The notes under the pieces: model-generated
Database searches by the model: none
Told to the model about the DNA's origin: nothing
Seen by the model: the letters and a program-made list of their open reading frames with translations, nothing else
In this document: piece by piece, positions 35,974 to 47,792 of the stretch
Numbering within the stretch: position 1 is the first letter of the stretch
How the letters are laid out: each line of letters starts with the position of its first letter
DNA from: Fasciolopsis buskii
Lineage: Eukaryota > Platyhelminthes > Trematoda > Plagiorchiida > Fasciolidae
Length of the DNA stretch: 64,000 nt
Direction of reading: 5' to 3'
Assembly: GCA_008360955.1 (NCBI GenBank)
Contig: LUCM01005051.1
Coordinates: 84,560-148,559, forward strand
Position numbers and translations under genes: made by a program

Positions 35974-37073
35974 AAGGTTTGCAGTCATACGGAGCACAGT
36001 ACAATATGTTTAGCTAAGATAAAATGTACTTAGTTAGACAATGTCACTGATTTAAGCAACAATAACTGCACTGAATGTGATATTATTTTACAGTGATCGT
36101 ATCAGTTTCTGATTGGTCCATAAAAGTTTTCTGCTTGGCACATTTTAATCGTACTATCTGATTGAGGCACTGGACTTCATAAACTACTACGTACTTAATG
36201 CAGATCCTTTATGTTATAACAATACACTGATTAGATTTACTGAACAAGCAACTTTTAGCAGCTTTTGGTCCATTTTGTGTGGTCGGGGATGTGTCTAACT
36301 TTTTAACTTGCTAACGGATGCTTCTTCTATTGTATTACACTGGACGTTCATCTTGTACCCGGCAAAAATTATGGTCTAAAATTAGTTCTTATAATTCCTT
36401 CCACACTGTGTCAGCAGAGGTGGACCACTACTCGAGCCATTGAGTATCCATGCACAGATTCAGACCAGTCACAATGTATTGGGGCCCAAGTAATCACACA
36501 ACTGGCCGGTTCATTCTTACAATAGGATGAATGGAAAACCGAAACCGTGGTTGATCAGAAAAGTTATGCCCACCCTGACTCATCATCCAGGGTTTTGTAT
36601 GTTTCCGCTCCCCCTTACACTCTCTATTAGATGGTCTTCTATGGGAACCGGGATAGCTAATTCACGTTGCCATTCGGTGGGCAATTTATGAGCTTTATTT
36701 AACTTCAACTAATATTTTTCATCCAGTCTGCCATAACATTCTCAAGCGTGCATATCGGAATACCCGTGGTTCTCCACTGAAGTTGAATCCCGCAAAAACC
36801 TCCGATTAATCACTCAAATAAGTCAAGGTATTTTGCACTTTTAACTATTTAATTTCAAAAATACCATCGTCACTTATTCAACTTTGTAATCACTTATTCT
36901 TTTCAATTTTTTCCAAAAATCATCTGAATCTTGACTCTCGTTGGTCTGCAACTAAGTTCGGATTGACTCTTTTCCTAGAATCTGCCTTGTGTTATGCGCC
37001 AGGCACTTTGCTCCGCTGTGATGGCTATAATCTTGTAATCAGGAAGGCGTTTGCAAAGGTTATTTTCACTTAC

Positions 37074-37174
37074 TTCCGTTTGTTTAAATGACTGTTTAAT
37101 CAGTGACAGGCTTGAAAAAGCTGACAATTGAGTAGCATTGGTGAATGTATTTTCCATTGTTTCCCTTATCAACC
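37074..37174 (-). CDS. candidate 101-nt exon, unknown product
   Basis: Encodes ETMENTFTNATQLSAFSSLS then LIKQSFKQTE and ends at a perfect donor ACGGAA|gtaagt in phase 0. It starts with two bases that complete a codon left by the 38008 exon (phase 1), giving a Trp at the junction. The acceptor (cactaag) is weak. No domain is recognised. Confidence 0.3.
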
Positions 37175-37953
37175 CTTAGTGGCTTTCAAATTCATTTGTC
37201 GTTGTCCATATTAATTGCTAGGTCACCCAGTCGTGTGACAACTTTCAATCAAGTACCATCGATTCGCAACCATCTTGCAGTATGTTTTCTATCTAGTGGG
37301 TACTGTGAGCGTGACGGCTGCTTAACTGTCCGCTTCAATGGACCGTAACGATGAACACAGATGCGTGGGAATTGCGAAATGACCACAAGTGCCTTTCGTA
37401 ACCTGTTAAACACTGATTTCACAAAAGTGAGTAAAGACAAAATATACTGTTGCAATAGTACATCAATTTCCCGGATCTGCTCGATTTATCTACAACTTCG
37501 GTAACTAGGTGGCAAGCATTTCATCAGATTTTTGTCCGGCTTGATCTGCCTCATATCTGCAATCACGTACAGATGGGCTCACCCGAACTGGTTGTTTGTT
37601 GGTTGTCCCGTGTGGTTCATTTGGGCCGATGCACACAAACTATCAAAGCTGGCTGGCCTCAGCCTTTTTCCGTACCTTTCAGTCCCATTTTCTCAACATT
37701 TTCCCCTTTTTTTCTTGATCTACAAAGGCCGTCCCATTGGATTTGTCACAGCTGACCATCTCCCTGGATAGACTATCTGCATAAGCACGCAGTTGTTCAC
37801 GTGTTCATTTTGCCAGAGGTTTGTACTGCTCACTAGTTTGCAGACCAGCTAGGAACACAGGATGGCCAAACCTAATTGTTCCAACCAGAATCATTCATGT
37901 TTAATTTATAGCAAGCAATAACGAATAAATCACATGCATTGCTGTGATTTCCG

Positions 37954-38007
37954 GTAAGGTTATATAAATATAAATATATGTATATATATATATATATATG
38001 ACCTTAC
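37954..38007. repeat. (TA)n tract flanked by a short inverted repeat
   Basis: gtaaggttatata and tatatgaccttac enclose the TA-rich centre, giving a 13-bp stem with one mismatch. The right arm overlaps the donor gtaagg of the exon ending at 38008 on the minus strand. Confidence 0.7.
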
Positions 38008-38479
38008 AGAAATATGCAATTGTGGGGAAATATTTTGGCCGGTATTTGTCCACTAATTTCAAAAGGAGAGGGATACAGTTTTCAAAGTATTTGCGTAAGA
38101 AGACACCACCGAGTATTTCATTTGTGTAGCTTTGTTGTCTCATGCAATTTACAAGAGCACGAATAGTAATATTTGGGGCCTTCAGAGGCCTCATGTGCTC
38201 TCGCGTGGGTGTTTGGAGCTCCCAGTTAGCTACTTGTCTTGAGCATCTTGAAACATTCGCAAATGACCGTAGGCGTAACATGGCCTCTGAGGAGAAAATT
38301 CTACATATCACATTCTGGCAATAAGGGTGATCATACCAAAGTGTGAAAAGAAAAGAGAATGCCCGGTCTTCTTTATCTGCCTGACTGATACTTACTGCAG
38401 GTAAGATGGTTAAATTATCATCTGAAACCAACCACGAGAGTTGTACGAAGTATAAAACACTAAGCTCATCATCAACCAT
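38008..38479 (-). CDS. probable coding exon, unknown product
   Basis: A 192-codon minus-strand frame starts at ATG 38479. The convincing part ends at the donor TTTCT|gtaagg (exon end 38008, phase 1); beyond it the frame is only TA-repeat translation. Natural-looking blocks include FSSEAMLRLRSFANVSRCSR, WELQTPTREHMRPLKAP and FLRKYFENCIPLLLKLVDKY, suggesting a helical repeat-type protein. The exon may begin at the ATG or at an internal acceptor with a good pyrimidine tract (cacccttattgccag), which also keeps the frame. I do not recognise the family. It is the strongest of several same-strand candidates between 29.6 and 44.2 kb. Confidence 0.55.
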
Positions 38480-38718
38480 AGCGAAAAGGTGTGTTGAATA
38501 CTCAGAATGTTTGCACTGTCATGGCAGGTCCGTATGGATTGAGCAATTTGTCAACTAGCAGTGGATTATTAGCTCCTTAAATCATCTCATGGCCTCGTAA
38601 TCTAAACCCTTCGGTCAAAGCCTTGGGTCCGTATTTGTCTTGTCAACCATTTTATTTTGGTTTGGGTGGTATTGCATTAAAACGGATAACCGACCACATG
38701 GATGTGGATATTTAAGAT

Positions 38719-39291
38719 TTAGCGTATGTGTGGTGAACTTGCGTACATTCTTTTTCTTCCACCCTTAGCACCACTGTTCCCCGTCTTGGCCATATCGCCC
38801 ATGATAATTGACACAAATAATGTCTTAATCCACTCGGTCTTTAGCTCCTTGCATACGCATATGTCTACCATAAGGATAGTTGAACATGCGGTAACTACTT
38901 CGAACCCAGCATCGGAAATCATGAAAGCGCTCGCCGCACAACTGTTTCACTCCTGTTAGGAGTCCCTTATCCATCGCCACGAAATTAGATAGGGAAGACA
39001 GAAGAATTGTTTTAGCGTCACGCTTATTTGTCTCTTTGGGTGGGTTTATTGAACTTGCGTACACCGTAACACCGCATCCATTTACCACTAGTTTGGCAGG
39101 GTCACTGGTCTCTGCTCCCAAAGACCACTCCCTGTGCGGATGACTTCGCTGAGCCTGGGTACATGGCCCAGTTTCAGCGCGACGGACATACCCAACTGGC
39201 CATTCCTCATGAGGATGTGACAGCACAAAACAAGCGTTCCGTGATGTTTGATGTGAATACTGCATGAAAAGTCACCTGAAAAGGAAATCAA
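38719..39291 (-). CDS. candidate coding region with overlapping minus-strand frames
   Basis: Three minus-strand frames overlap. The 39088-39279 frame follows a strong acceptor (tttgatttccttttcag) and reads HHGTLVLCCHILMRNGQLGM, ending PVTLPN. A 146-codon frame spans 38825-39265 with KLVVNGCGVTVYASS and SSLSNFVAMDKGLLTGVKQL. A 67-codon frame starts at ATG 38922 with GFEVVTACSTILMVDICVCK. These peptides resemble anonymous repeat-derived ORFs of flatworm proteomes in style, but I cannot name a family. The splice-supported frame is the best host-exon candidate; the longer frame may be repeat-derived. Confidence 0.3.
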
Positions 39292-39495
39292 ATCCCATAT
39301 ATGATTTGTTTAGAATTGGAATCAGTCAATGATGAAAGTGAAGTCTTTGCTACTCCCGTAGACAACTGGATATCAGATGATTCTAGATAAAATTCACTAT
39401 TCAGTTTAACCGTCTAGGTAACAGGAAGGACGAAAAGGGGAATTCACCTTGCAGTATTTTGCTTAAGTCGAGAAAGCGCACTTTTCAATGTCACT

Positions 39496-39840
39496 TCAAC
39501 ATTGAATCAATTTCCAAGCGGCAACCCCAAGGCCGGTATGAAAACAGGCCAACTGAAACGCCATTCTGATGTAGTGAAAGGTCGATAAACTTCCACTCTG
39601 GAAACAGGCAAATGTTTCTGATATTCCCTTATTGAGATTGGAAAAATCGAGCCTAAGAATGTTATGCGGAATCTCCCTTGGAACGCAACAATTGTTAAAA
39701 TTAGTGCTTTGACATTTATTATTGAACACTTTAAGGAATCCATAAATTCTCCGAAATTCTCGACAAACGACCCCGGGATTATTGCTGAGAAGACATAACC
39801 ACAGAGATAAAACAAAATTAAATGGAAGGCGGGATGCCAT
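39496..39840 (-). CDS. candidate exon with signal-peptide-like start and LRR-like motif
   Basis: A 114-codon minus-strand frame begins MASRLPFNFVLSLWLCLLSN, which fits a secretory signal peptide. It then has several Cys and VPREIPHNILRLDFSNLN, reminiscent of a leucine-rich-repeat N-cap plus first repeat. A good acceptor (ctgtggttatgtcttctcag) lies within the putative signal, allowing an alternative exon start, and a second frame (IIPGSFVENFGEFMDSL) is also open. No more repeats follow, so the LRR reading is tentative. Confidence 0.25.
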   Translation of the reverse strand: MASRLPFNFVLSLWLCLLSNNPGVVCREFRRIYGFLKVFNNKCQSTNFNNCCVPREIPHNILRLDFSNLNKGISETFACFQSGSLSTFHYIRMAFQLACFHTGLGVAAWKLIQC

Positions 39841-40701
39841 GAAATAAAGGGTTGTAAAATTTAGGTCATTTTTCTTCTAAAAAGTACATTTTACACGTAT
39901 TCCGAAAATGGTGGTTTCCTGTTTAATCTAATTCACTAGCATACCAGCGTGCAACTGTTTAGGCAATCTACGATTTGAGTGGAGTCATTTCAGTTACCAG
40001 GTTGGGGTAATAAGGACAGAGAGGAACATTAGCTTGTTCCCCATATGGGAATAGCTCAAAGTCAGAATCAGTGACGACAGAGTTTGTTTTTGTTTTAATC
40101 AAGAAAATGGCAAAATGGAACAAAATGAGTAGATGAACCAAGCCAAAAATGGTCGTTTTCCATTTAGCTATGATTTCTTCAATTTTTGTTCTATTCTGAT
40201 TGCATCTAGCCCAGTTTTGCCGTACTTTGTTTGATGTACAGTCTGAAACCATAAATTTGTAGTATATATATGTATATAATGTTACCTATCTTCCACATTG
40301 TCCAAATGTTGGGCACTTGGTTGGTTGACTCATTTTCTAGTTGGGGATAAAGGTTTGTTGATCGCATCGATCGATGGTCAACAAAAGTTTCTTCTCACTC
40401 AAAACTGGAAGAATAAAAATTGACACGACTGGTATTTGGGAACTAGAAGTGTTTGTTAAACGGTTACCAGTCTGTTGCCGTTTCGTCCCTAAAAGCGTTT
40501 CTGTACTGTCGTTTTTTCAGCTGTTTCAAAAGAATAATTTAAATAGTCACTTTCCGGTTAGGCTAATAATTGTTGCAATACATCTCCACTACCCGTCCAA
40601 CCTCTTTTGGATATGCTGGATGGGGAGTTCATCATCTCCAGCAACCTTTAACCCAAAACCTCTAACCTAACTGACGAATGCATTTTTTCTTTTTATCGAT
40701 C

Positions 40702-40983
40702 TTAGTTATCCGCCGATCTCAACGAATTGAAACAGAATACCGATGAAATAAATAAGCACAAACTTTCCTGACTCCGAGGTTGAACAATGGTGGAAAAGCG
40801 TGAACAACTGGTCTTCGATATCAGACAGACCATTTGGCCCCCTTCGATCATCTCACGTGGTTGCGATTCGATTATAATTCTCTTTGCCCGATTTACAGTG
40901 TCAAGACCAGTGCAACTTGTTGAAATGTGAGCATGTCCGTATACATCGCTCAATGCGCCTCTTTTTTGAATGAAACTATCCAC
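40702..40983 (-). CDS. candidate exon, unknown product
   Basis: The minus-strand frame reads SYGESLVDSFIQKRGALSD, then TSCTGLDTVNRAKRIII and EMIEGGQMVCLISK. Composition is protein-like, but a consensus donor GAAGAA|gtaagt just upstream (near 41010) would place most of it in an intron. Acceptor choices include aagtaag and attcaaaaaag, neither strong. Unknown. Confidence 0.22.
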   Translation of the reverse strand: MDSFIQKRGALSDVYGHAHISTSCTGLDTVNRAKRIIIESQPREMIEGGQMVCLISKTSCSRFSTIVQPRSQESLCLFISSVFCFNSLRSADN

Positions 40984-41019
40984 AAGGGATTCTCCGTAAG
41001 ACTTACTTCTTCATCAGTT

Positions 41020-43330
41020 GAAGTATTTATGGCTGTGCATCTCAGGCGAAGACCATAGCAGGTTCTTTACAAATCGATGGGTTTCGGATTGTGTATTTAA
41101 GGCTATCTATTGTTGCGCAATGTCTCATATCTAATCGGACAGTCAAACAGTGAAACAAACGCTCCAGTGCGCATCCAAGTGAACTTGCATTCACTGTACT
41201 ATTATTGCTACTATCTTACAAACATCTTCTTGGCAGCAAAACAAACTTTGTGAAATTAGCGTGCGCATCGCAACGGACAAAACGGACTTTGTGGTAATTC
41301 ACAGGGCTGGACTTGTCGCCTTCAACAGCCTCGATGTCGTAGTATGCGGTCGATATCTTTAACCGAATAATTCTCGGCAAACCCTCTCGATCAGCTAGCT
41401 ATCACCTTGAGATTAAAGAAGTTGCCGTACATTGTGCACTGGTTGCAACCTGTTACATGGTTTTCGTAATGGTTGAGTTTCGTGTTCTTATCGCAAACAG
41501 GCACGTTCATTATAGATTATTTTTAATATCTACTGGAGAGGAATTAATTCAGCCAGGTGAGCCAACCGGGAAACAATAATCAGTGGACTGATACTGTGCA
41601 GCGGGTTATTCACGGATCCCCGTGCTTCCAGTTGATTTATCCATGAGACGGGATCACGGATTATCAGCTTATTGGAACGATCACACAAACTGCATTTAGC
41701 TTAGTGATCAAACCACCAAGGTCACTGTTCAAGCTGGCAGAGATCAAGAATAAATGATCACGTATGTTAAATTTGCCAAATATCAGCTTAATGGGCAAAT
41801 CTCTATAGATGGCGTAGATTGAACCTAACAAAAACTATCCGCTAAGGATGCCAATTCCACCGAGATTTAAACGTTTGCAATCTCAAGGTCACTTTCGATG
41901 AGAGGGAATCTCAGCAAAAATTCGCAAGAATTTTCATCTCTTACTGTTCGAAAATAAGTTCTTGGTCATCCCAAATTCAACAGATATGTTTGAATGTAAC
42001 TCCCGGACTCCTATCACCGAATGTGGTGAGGTTTGCATTATTTCTACACTAATATTTCGATTCCACAACCAGGACTCACTGTGTGATTGTTTTGCGTAGT
42101 CACCTAAGAATGTGATGCACTATTTATGGTTAGTTTCATTTGATTCAGAATGCCTGTTAATGGTTTGACCCAACTGGTAACAGCAACCAGAGCAAAGAAC
42201 GGATCATTTGACTATCTTTTTATCCCGTTGTTAGTGAATGGATATTAAACCTTGTATAAAAATAACTTGTTTCTATAAAATGTGCATCGAAATGTTTGAC
42301 TGCTTTCTGAGAATTATATCAACCGTCGCTGTTGCAAAGTATGTGAGTTTCATAATCCCATTCCCGCTTGTTTCCGTGCTAAGTTGCCTTAGGTCTTTGC
42401 AGTAGATTAGTAACTTCGTCATTGGAAATTTACAATTATTCCCATCCTTTCTTTTGGACATATTACAATCCTACTGAGGATTCCGGCTGTAGTAGGACGT
42501 CGCATCGTTACTGTGTCCGGAACCATCTACCTATTCCAACAGAATCTTCCAATACTGAACCTAAAGTACAAAATCCCGGAAATTTCTCTGCATTTAAGAA
42601 CCAAGAACTCATAGACTAAGTAACAATATTTAGCCATTGCATATAGATGAATCCGGTTAAGGGCTTTAATGAATTACAATAAAGTCCAACCACATTTATC
42701 TAAAGAAAGTCAGGAATATACAAACATGATGAAGTGAGACTGTTTTAGCATATTAAATTACACTCAACTCAGTCGTCCAACTTGCCCAACAAGTGGTATC
42801 TGAATGTTTCTTTGCTAACGGGAAACCGAAGTCAATGCAAAACTACCGTGCTTGACACTGAGTTTGAAACCAACGTATGAGTTAGCGTAAAACAAATATT
42901 GGGTCATTTTTGTTACCAGCCGCACAAATTCCAAGCACAAGTGATATATTTAACTTTCTAATGGAATATTATCAATCTGTAGTCCTATGTGCATATTTCC
43001 TAATGAATCGATTCACTTTGGAGGTTGGAAAATGGGTCATGCCTCGTAAATTTGACGGACAGCGGAACCGGAGCAAAAATGACAATCACTAATTGTCCAA
43101 AGAAGTGAGCACCACGGACTTAATGTAGATAAACGCTAACAAATTTTATTTGTAATTCCATGTACTGGAAAATCATGATATTATCACGCCCTCGTCATTC
43201 TTATTTAAACCAGACCACTAATGCTCTTGTTACTTGGGTAAATTTAATAAGCTGTAAATAAAATTTTTACCTCGCACTCCCCCCCACACACAAATCTCAT
43301 CAGCCGCATTTATTAAACAAGAATTTGAAC
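41020..43330. other. stretch without a supported gene
   Basis: Short frames only on both strands; likely intron or intergenic DNA downstream of the exon at 43342. Confidence 0.35.
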
Positions 43331-43341
43331 ATGACCCTTAC

Positions 43342-44192
43342 CGATAATTTGCCTTTGGGGTCTGTGGTCCCTTGGTATACAAATCAGCAAGGTGGCCGCC
43401 CATGTTCATCGTATATGGAACATGATCTACCGTTGCACGACACGTGTTATTTTCCGTCATAATTGGTATTGTTCGTCCGGCGCAAAACGCTAACCCGGAC
43501 GATGCCGTCGAGGCACCAAACAGGCTATGATTTGACCCAGTCCACGGGGATGCGGGAGATAAATGACCATCCGCAGTGGGTATCTGATGTCGAGGACTGG
43601 AAGTGAGTCCGCTGGTCGATCTGGATCGCACCGATTGCATTGAACCGAATGGGGCGAGGCCAGCAGTGCTTAAGTCCGCGCAGCTTTGTCCGGACGGATG
43701 ACGAATGGACAGAATTACTTCACTCCTAATCACACGTTCACGACTCCAGCATCGAGTCAGTTCACGGCGGTGATGTGTAATTGGTTGGCTTGAATCTACT
43801 GGAGTCCTAGACTCCATAACTTCTTTTAGTTGCTGACGCAATGAATACTTCGACTGAATCTCCGTCCTTGTCCATGGATGTGATGATACGTTCCAAGAGC
43901 ACAATCGATCTGGGGACCTTGATGAGTAAAATCCGTGTGTATGATCTAGTTCGTAGAGCGAAGCACTTTGGTCGGTCCCGTAAAGAGTCTCACGCAGTTT
44001 ACTCTTGGCTGTCTCCGTGTTCATGGCTTGTGATGATGGGTATAGACATGCGTAAGGGGACAGACTAGACTCTGTTGACTGCGGTGTATATGAGAGCAAC
44101 TTCTGCCTATCCGATGCGCTGAGAAGCATCGGTGCAGTAGAAGTACGAACAGCTTTGCGTCCTCGTGTATACCGTTTGGATATGGTCGCCAT
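43342..44192 (-). CDS. probable first coding exon, Ser/Thr-rich protein of unknown function
   Basis: This is the longest gap-free, non-repetitive frame in the window (about 283 codons, minus strand). It begins at ATG 44192 (MATISKRYTRGRK), preceded by an in-frame TAA. It ends at a good donor, TATCG|gtaagg (exon end 43342, phase 2), two bases before a stop. Base composition is visibly more GC-rich than the surroundings. The protein is rich in Ser, Thr, Arg and Pro, hydrophilic, with no signal peptide or membrane segment. Examples are ASDRQKLLSYTPQSTESSLS, ETLYGTDQSASLYELDHTHG, RQQLKEVMESRTPVDSS and MQSVRSRSTSGLTSS. It looks intrinsically disordered with many potential phosphosites, as in cytoskeletal or scaffold proteins, but I recognise no domain. 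Downstream exons should lie below 43340. Confidence 0.7.
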
Positions 44193-44201
44193 GTTATTCA
44201 C

Positions 44202-45165
44202 AGCAGACCGTTATTGTAACGCACAACAATGCTAATAATGTAACTACAAGCACAATCCTTTCTGACGTTTGAAGAAATGCTATGGCAGTTTCTTTGCGAA
44301 AAACACTTATCAGCAAAGGCTGACTATCGAATGAATCCTTGCAGACGACAGTTCGTAGTCTGTATTAGTCCATTTGTTCATGGAAATTCGGTGAAAAGGT
44401 AAGCATTCCAAACGGGAAGTCCGATTCGAGGACGACGACGTTGGAGAGCAACTCTACGAGGCTTGTAGAAAATGACACGGGAGGCTTAAGTGCTGCGTTC
44501 CTCGTGCACGGTAAGACAGTATGCCTATTATGCCACATACATAAACACACAAACGCACATAAGTCCCTAATCCGGTCAACTATGGTACCCTTAGATGTGA
44601 TTGGCTGCTCCCGTATCAGATTCTATATGGGCCAGTTGGAATTTTGCAATCGTGTACCGAACCCAGTTTCAGCACACAAATTTCAAGGTCACCGTTAGTG
44701 ATATCGTCGCGGACATTACGAATTCTATCCCAGGGAACATCACATACTTTGCGGGGGAGAGGCTGTAATTTGAGTTTCACAGCTTGCTATCACTGATGGA
44801 GACCTGAGTTGAAGTCGATATGGTTTAGTATTATCGTTTCAAATCAATTTGGGTTAATTCTATACACTGCTATGTAGTGGTCATTCTATGCAAGTGAATT
44901 CCCTACCGTCCATTCTGTCTATAAAAACGTGTTTGATGGTGAGAAGGTGAAACAATGAGAAAATGCAACTTGCAACCATAAAAATGATGATAATTGCAAA
45001 TGTAGAGCATAAAAAGGAGTTCATAAGTCCTCACAAAATTCTGCTTAAAGCTGAAGCGTGTTAGCTTAAAAATAGCAACCGAGTACAAGACGACTAACAT
45101 ATAAGCAAATATTTTCCCTCCCATTTTTATTGGGTAGAACAGAAGTTATTCCTTAGAACAACCTG
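44202..45165. other. upstream region of the 43342 exon, no gene seen
   Basis: Would contain the promoter or 5' leader of the minus-strand gene; no TATA-like element could be assigned with confidence. Confidence 0.3.
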
Positions 45166-45200
45166 CATGATGCTCATACGTGATGCGTCGGCGGCAGCAT

Positions 45201-45303
45201 TAGTGGTAGTTATGGTAGTAGTAGTAGCAGTAGTAGTAGTAGTAAAAGTAGCAGTGCCAGTAGTAGTAGTGGTGGTAGTGGTGGTAGTAGCAGTAGTGGT
45301 AGC
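45201..45303. repeat. (TAG/GTG)n imperfect trinucleotide repeat
   Basis: Long run of tag/gta units mixed with gtg and cag. The poly-Val frame on the plus strand is an artefact. Confidence 0.9.
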
Positions 45304-46019
45304 TGTTGTATTCCGAATGGTTATGATGGAGCCCGCAAGCGTTGTATATGAAGTGATGAAAGTATTCTATAATGCCTCTCATTAGCATGAATTAGGAGTA
45401 ACATTTCAGAGTTGGAAAAGGCCATAAAGCTATGAACTAGCGGCAAGAATTTATAACACTGGCAGCAGAGTGACTGAACGGTGAACTGCCAACCTTGAGA
45501 GGAGACATGAAGGCGTTTTGAATATTTACAATTAGTATGCTTTTCAGATGCGGATGATTTTAACCCTGTTTGGTAAATAAACTTCACTTCGTGGTATACA
45601 CCAACAACATCCGACGGTCGTAGTACAAATGGCATTATGTTGTGCTAGTAGCTATGATGTTCTCCATGTCTGTTTTTGCAATGACCATACTATTGTTAGA
45701 AACATTCCAGGTTAAATCCCAGCTTTTCTAACTTGGAATTGGCTCAGGTTAATGTTAGCGAATGTGAAATTGCTAGTTGGCCATGCATGCATGAGTGCAG
45801 ACTCATTATTATTTCAAGTCCATGGTGTCTAGACAGTGGCGAGATTGTAAGCTGAACATATTCTGGACAAAAACCAATGAAAATGAGTTTTCCGAGCTGA
45901 CACCCTGCCCTCGGTCGTTCGAACAATTTGATCACGAGAACTCGTCAAAGTTGCTGCTTTCAGCGTTTCTCTTGCAACTTGGCTCTTGAGATGATTATGC
46001 AGATAATCTCACACTTTTT

Positions 46020-46126
46020 ATTGTAAATGAGATACCGTTAATAACGCAGCGTTGTTGGTAGATGTAATTCATCAACGTTTCGACTACCATGGGTAGTCTT
46101 TCTCAAGGCAAGTTTTACAACCAAAT
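46020..46126 (-). repeat. R105 dispersed repeat, copy 4
   Basis: Begins attgtaaatgagat and ends caaggcaagttttacaac. The palindrome has an unchanged 7-bp stem with an altered loop (catggg in place of cgtggg), i.e. stem conserved while the loop drifts. The first eight bases attgtaaa are exactly complementary to tttacaat as found at the other end of sister copies. Confidence 0.8.
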
Positions 46127-46324
46127 TTGGTTGTATAACTTTACACTCTTGTGAGAACAGTGGCACTGATATTTGCCGAAATAGGAAGCTGTCTGACTTA
46201 GACTGCGAGAACGGTAGTGTATGAATCTCGATAAGCTAAAAGATTTTCTTGGTCGTCGGAGTCACAGTGTAACTCCATTTAGGATGTGCTTTGCAACTTC
46301 GAAGTGCGAAATTCCGTTGGATGA

Positions 46325-46545
46325 CTAGACTGGCCTAAAGATCACCCTTGTTTTCTTGCGAAAGAAGAAGTGGATAAAATGGCCTGGTCTACTTTCTTGT
46401 GTGGTTGTTTCTTCCCTGGTAGCCGTAAATCGAATGGATTGCCTTTGCGTACATTTGGGTGTCTGCGGCGTTTGCGTGACATCCAGGTTATCTATATCAG
46501 AACCCGCAATAAGTTCGTTCCCGCCATACGGCTCACAAGCACATC
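46325..46545 (-). CDS. candidate terminal exon, unknown product
   Basis: After cctacag the minus strand reads CACEPYGGNELIAGSDIDN, then VTQTPQTPKCTQRQSIRF, ending KKTRVIFRPV and stop. A plus-strand frame over the same DNA follows a better acceptor (tgtttcttccctggtag) and encodes SRLSISEPAISSFPPYGS. The two cannot be separated by eye. Confidence 0.2.
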
Positions 46546-47792
46546 CTGTAGGCACTTTTGGCTGTATTCTTGTGATTGGTAGAACATGGCACAGGAATTT
46601 TGCCGACAGTTAAAGGGTTAGGCTTAATGCATTTGGAAATTTGTGTTGGTCATGATTCAGATTGTTGGCTGTCGGTAGGTTTTGACTGCTGAGCTTAGTA
46701 TTTAGATCGGAAACGTTTTGTCACCGTTCGACTTAATGAAACCTTTGCAGCCCAAAAGCCAGACCGACCGATTGGGACCCCATGCAAAGGTTTATGGCTT
46801 AAATTACTGGGTTCTAGAGTTCAATCGATAGGAAAAATGGTGTTTGGGACGTCTTCCTCGTACCTACAGAAATCCTACATTGTTGCACAACATTCTGAAA
46901 GGCAGTTAAAATTTTAGAAATGGATCAATCTAGTCATTCGATGACATGGCGAAGTGGTGTTAAAATGTTGACCCATGGACTGGCTTGTACAAGCCCAGCT
47001 TGATTAAAATCTACCAATTTCTTCCAAGCTATTATTGGAGACAAAAATGGAATGATTCAAGGGGACTGTTGGTGGTTTCCTTGCATTCTAAATCTTTAAT
47101 AAGGTGTAAACTTTTTCAGCTTCATGTTTTGCAATTGGCCTTTCATTGTTTCTCCTTTGACTTTCGTCTTTCGAAGGCGCAGCGCTTTTGGATACCAATC
47201 GAAATCAGAATAGTTTGATGCAAAACTACTGGTTACAAAAATAACTGGAACTGTATTCCGATATCGTAGTTACGAATTTCATCTTTGCAAATTTGAATGA
47301 TGGAGTCACGCTATGTAATACAGAGTTGATCGCAGCGAAATTATCGAATGCCATGACGACTGAATAAGTGATTGTGTTCCTTGCCATTGTTCAGCTCCGA
47401 CTAGTTCCATAGGGGAGGCTGAATGCATGTACATTGAAGCGATTTTCCACGAAGACTGGTGAAAACGTTTTTTCAATAGTTTTTCAATCCCTTTGATCGA
47501 CTGAAATTCGAAAACAAAAATCGAATGACTTCTAAGGCATGATAGAAAATCTTGCAACATGGTTTGGTTTCCACGACCATTAAATCCGCAACTAAAATTA
47601 TCAATTTCCCAATTGGTGGAGCAAACGAGGAAAATTGGACGAGAGGAATTAGGCCATATGCATTACGGATGATTATGAATATACCAAAGTCGCTGAATGC
47701 TTCACGTAATATCTCGAGAGCTAGCGTGCATAAAATCGTGACATCATTCAGACCAATTTAAATGAGCTTACTCAGGCTACCTAAAACAGCAA

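Noticed and set aside
45167..45385. Poly-valine plus-strand frame that looks like a membrane protein
   Set aside because: Translation of a TAG/GTG trinucleotide repeat.
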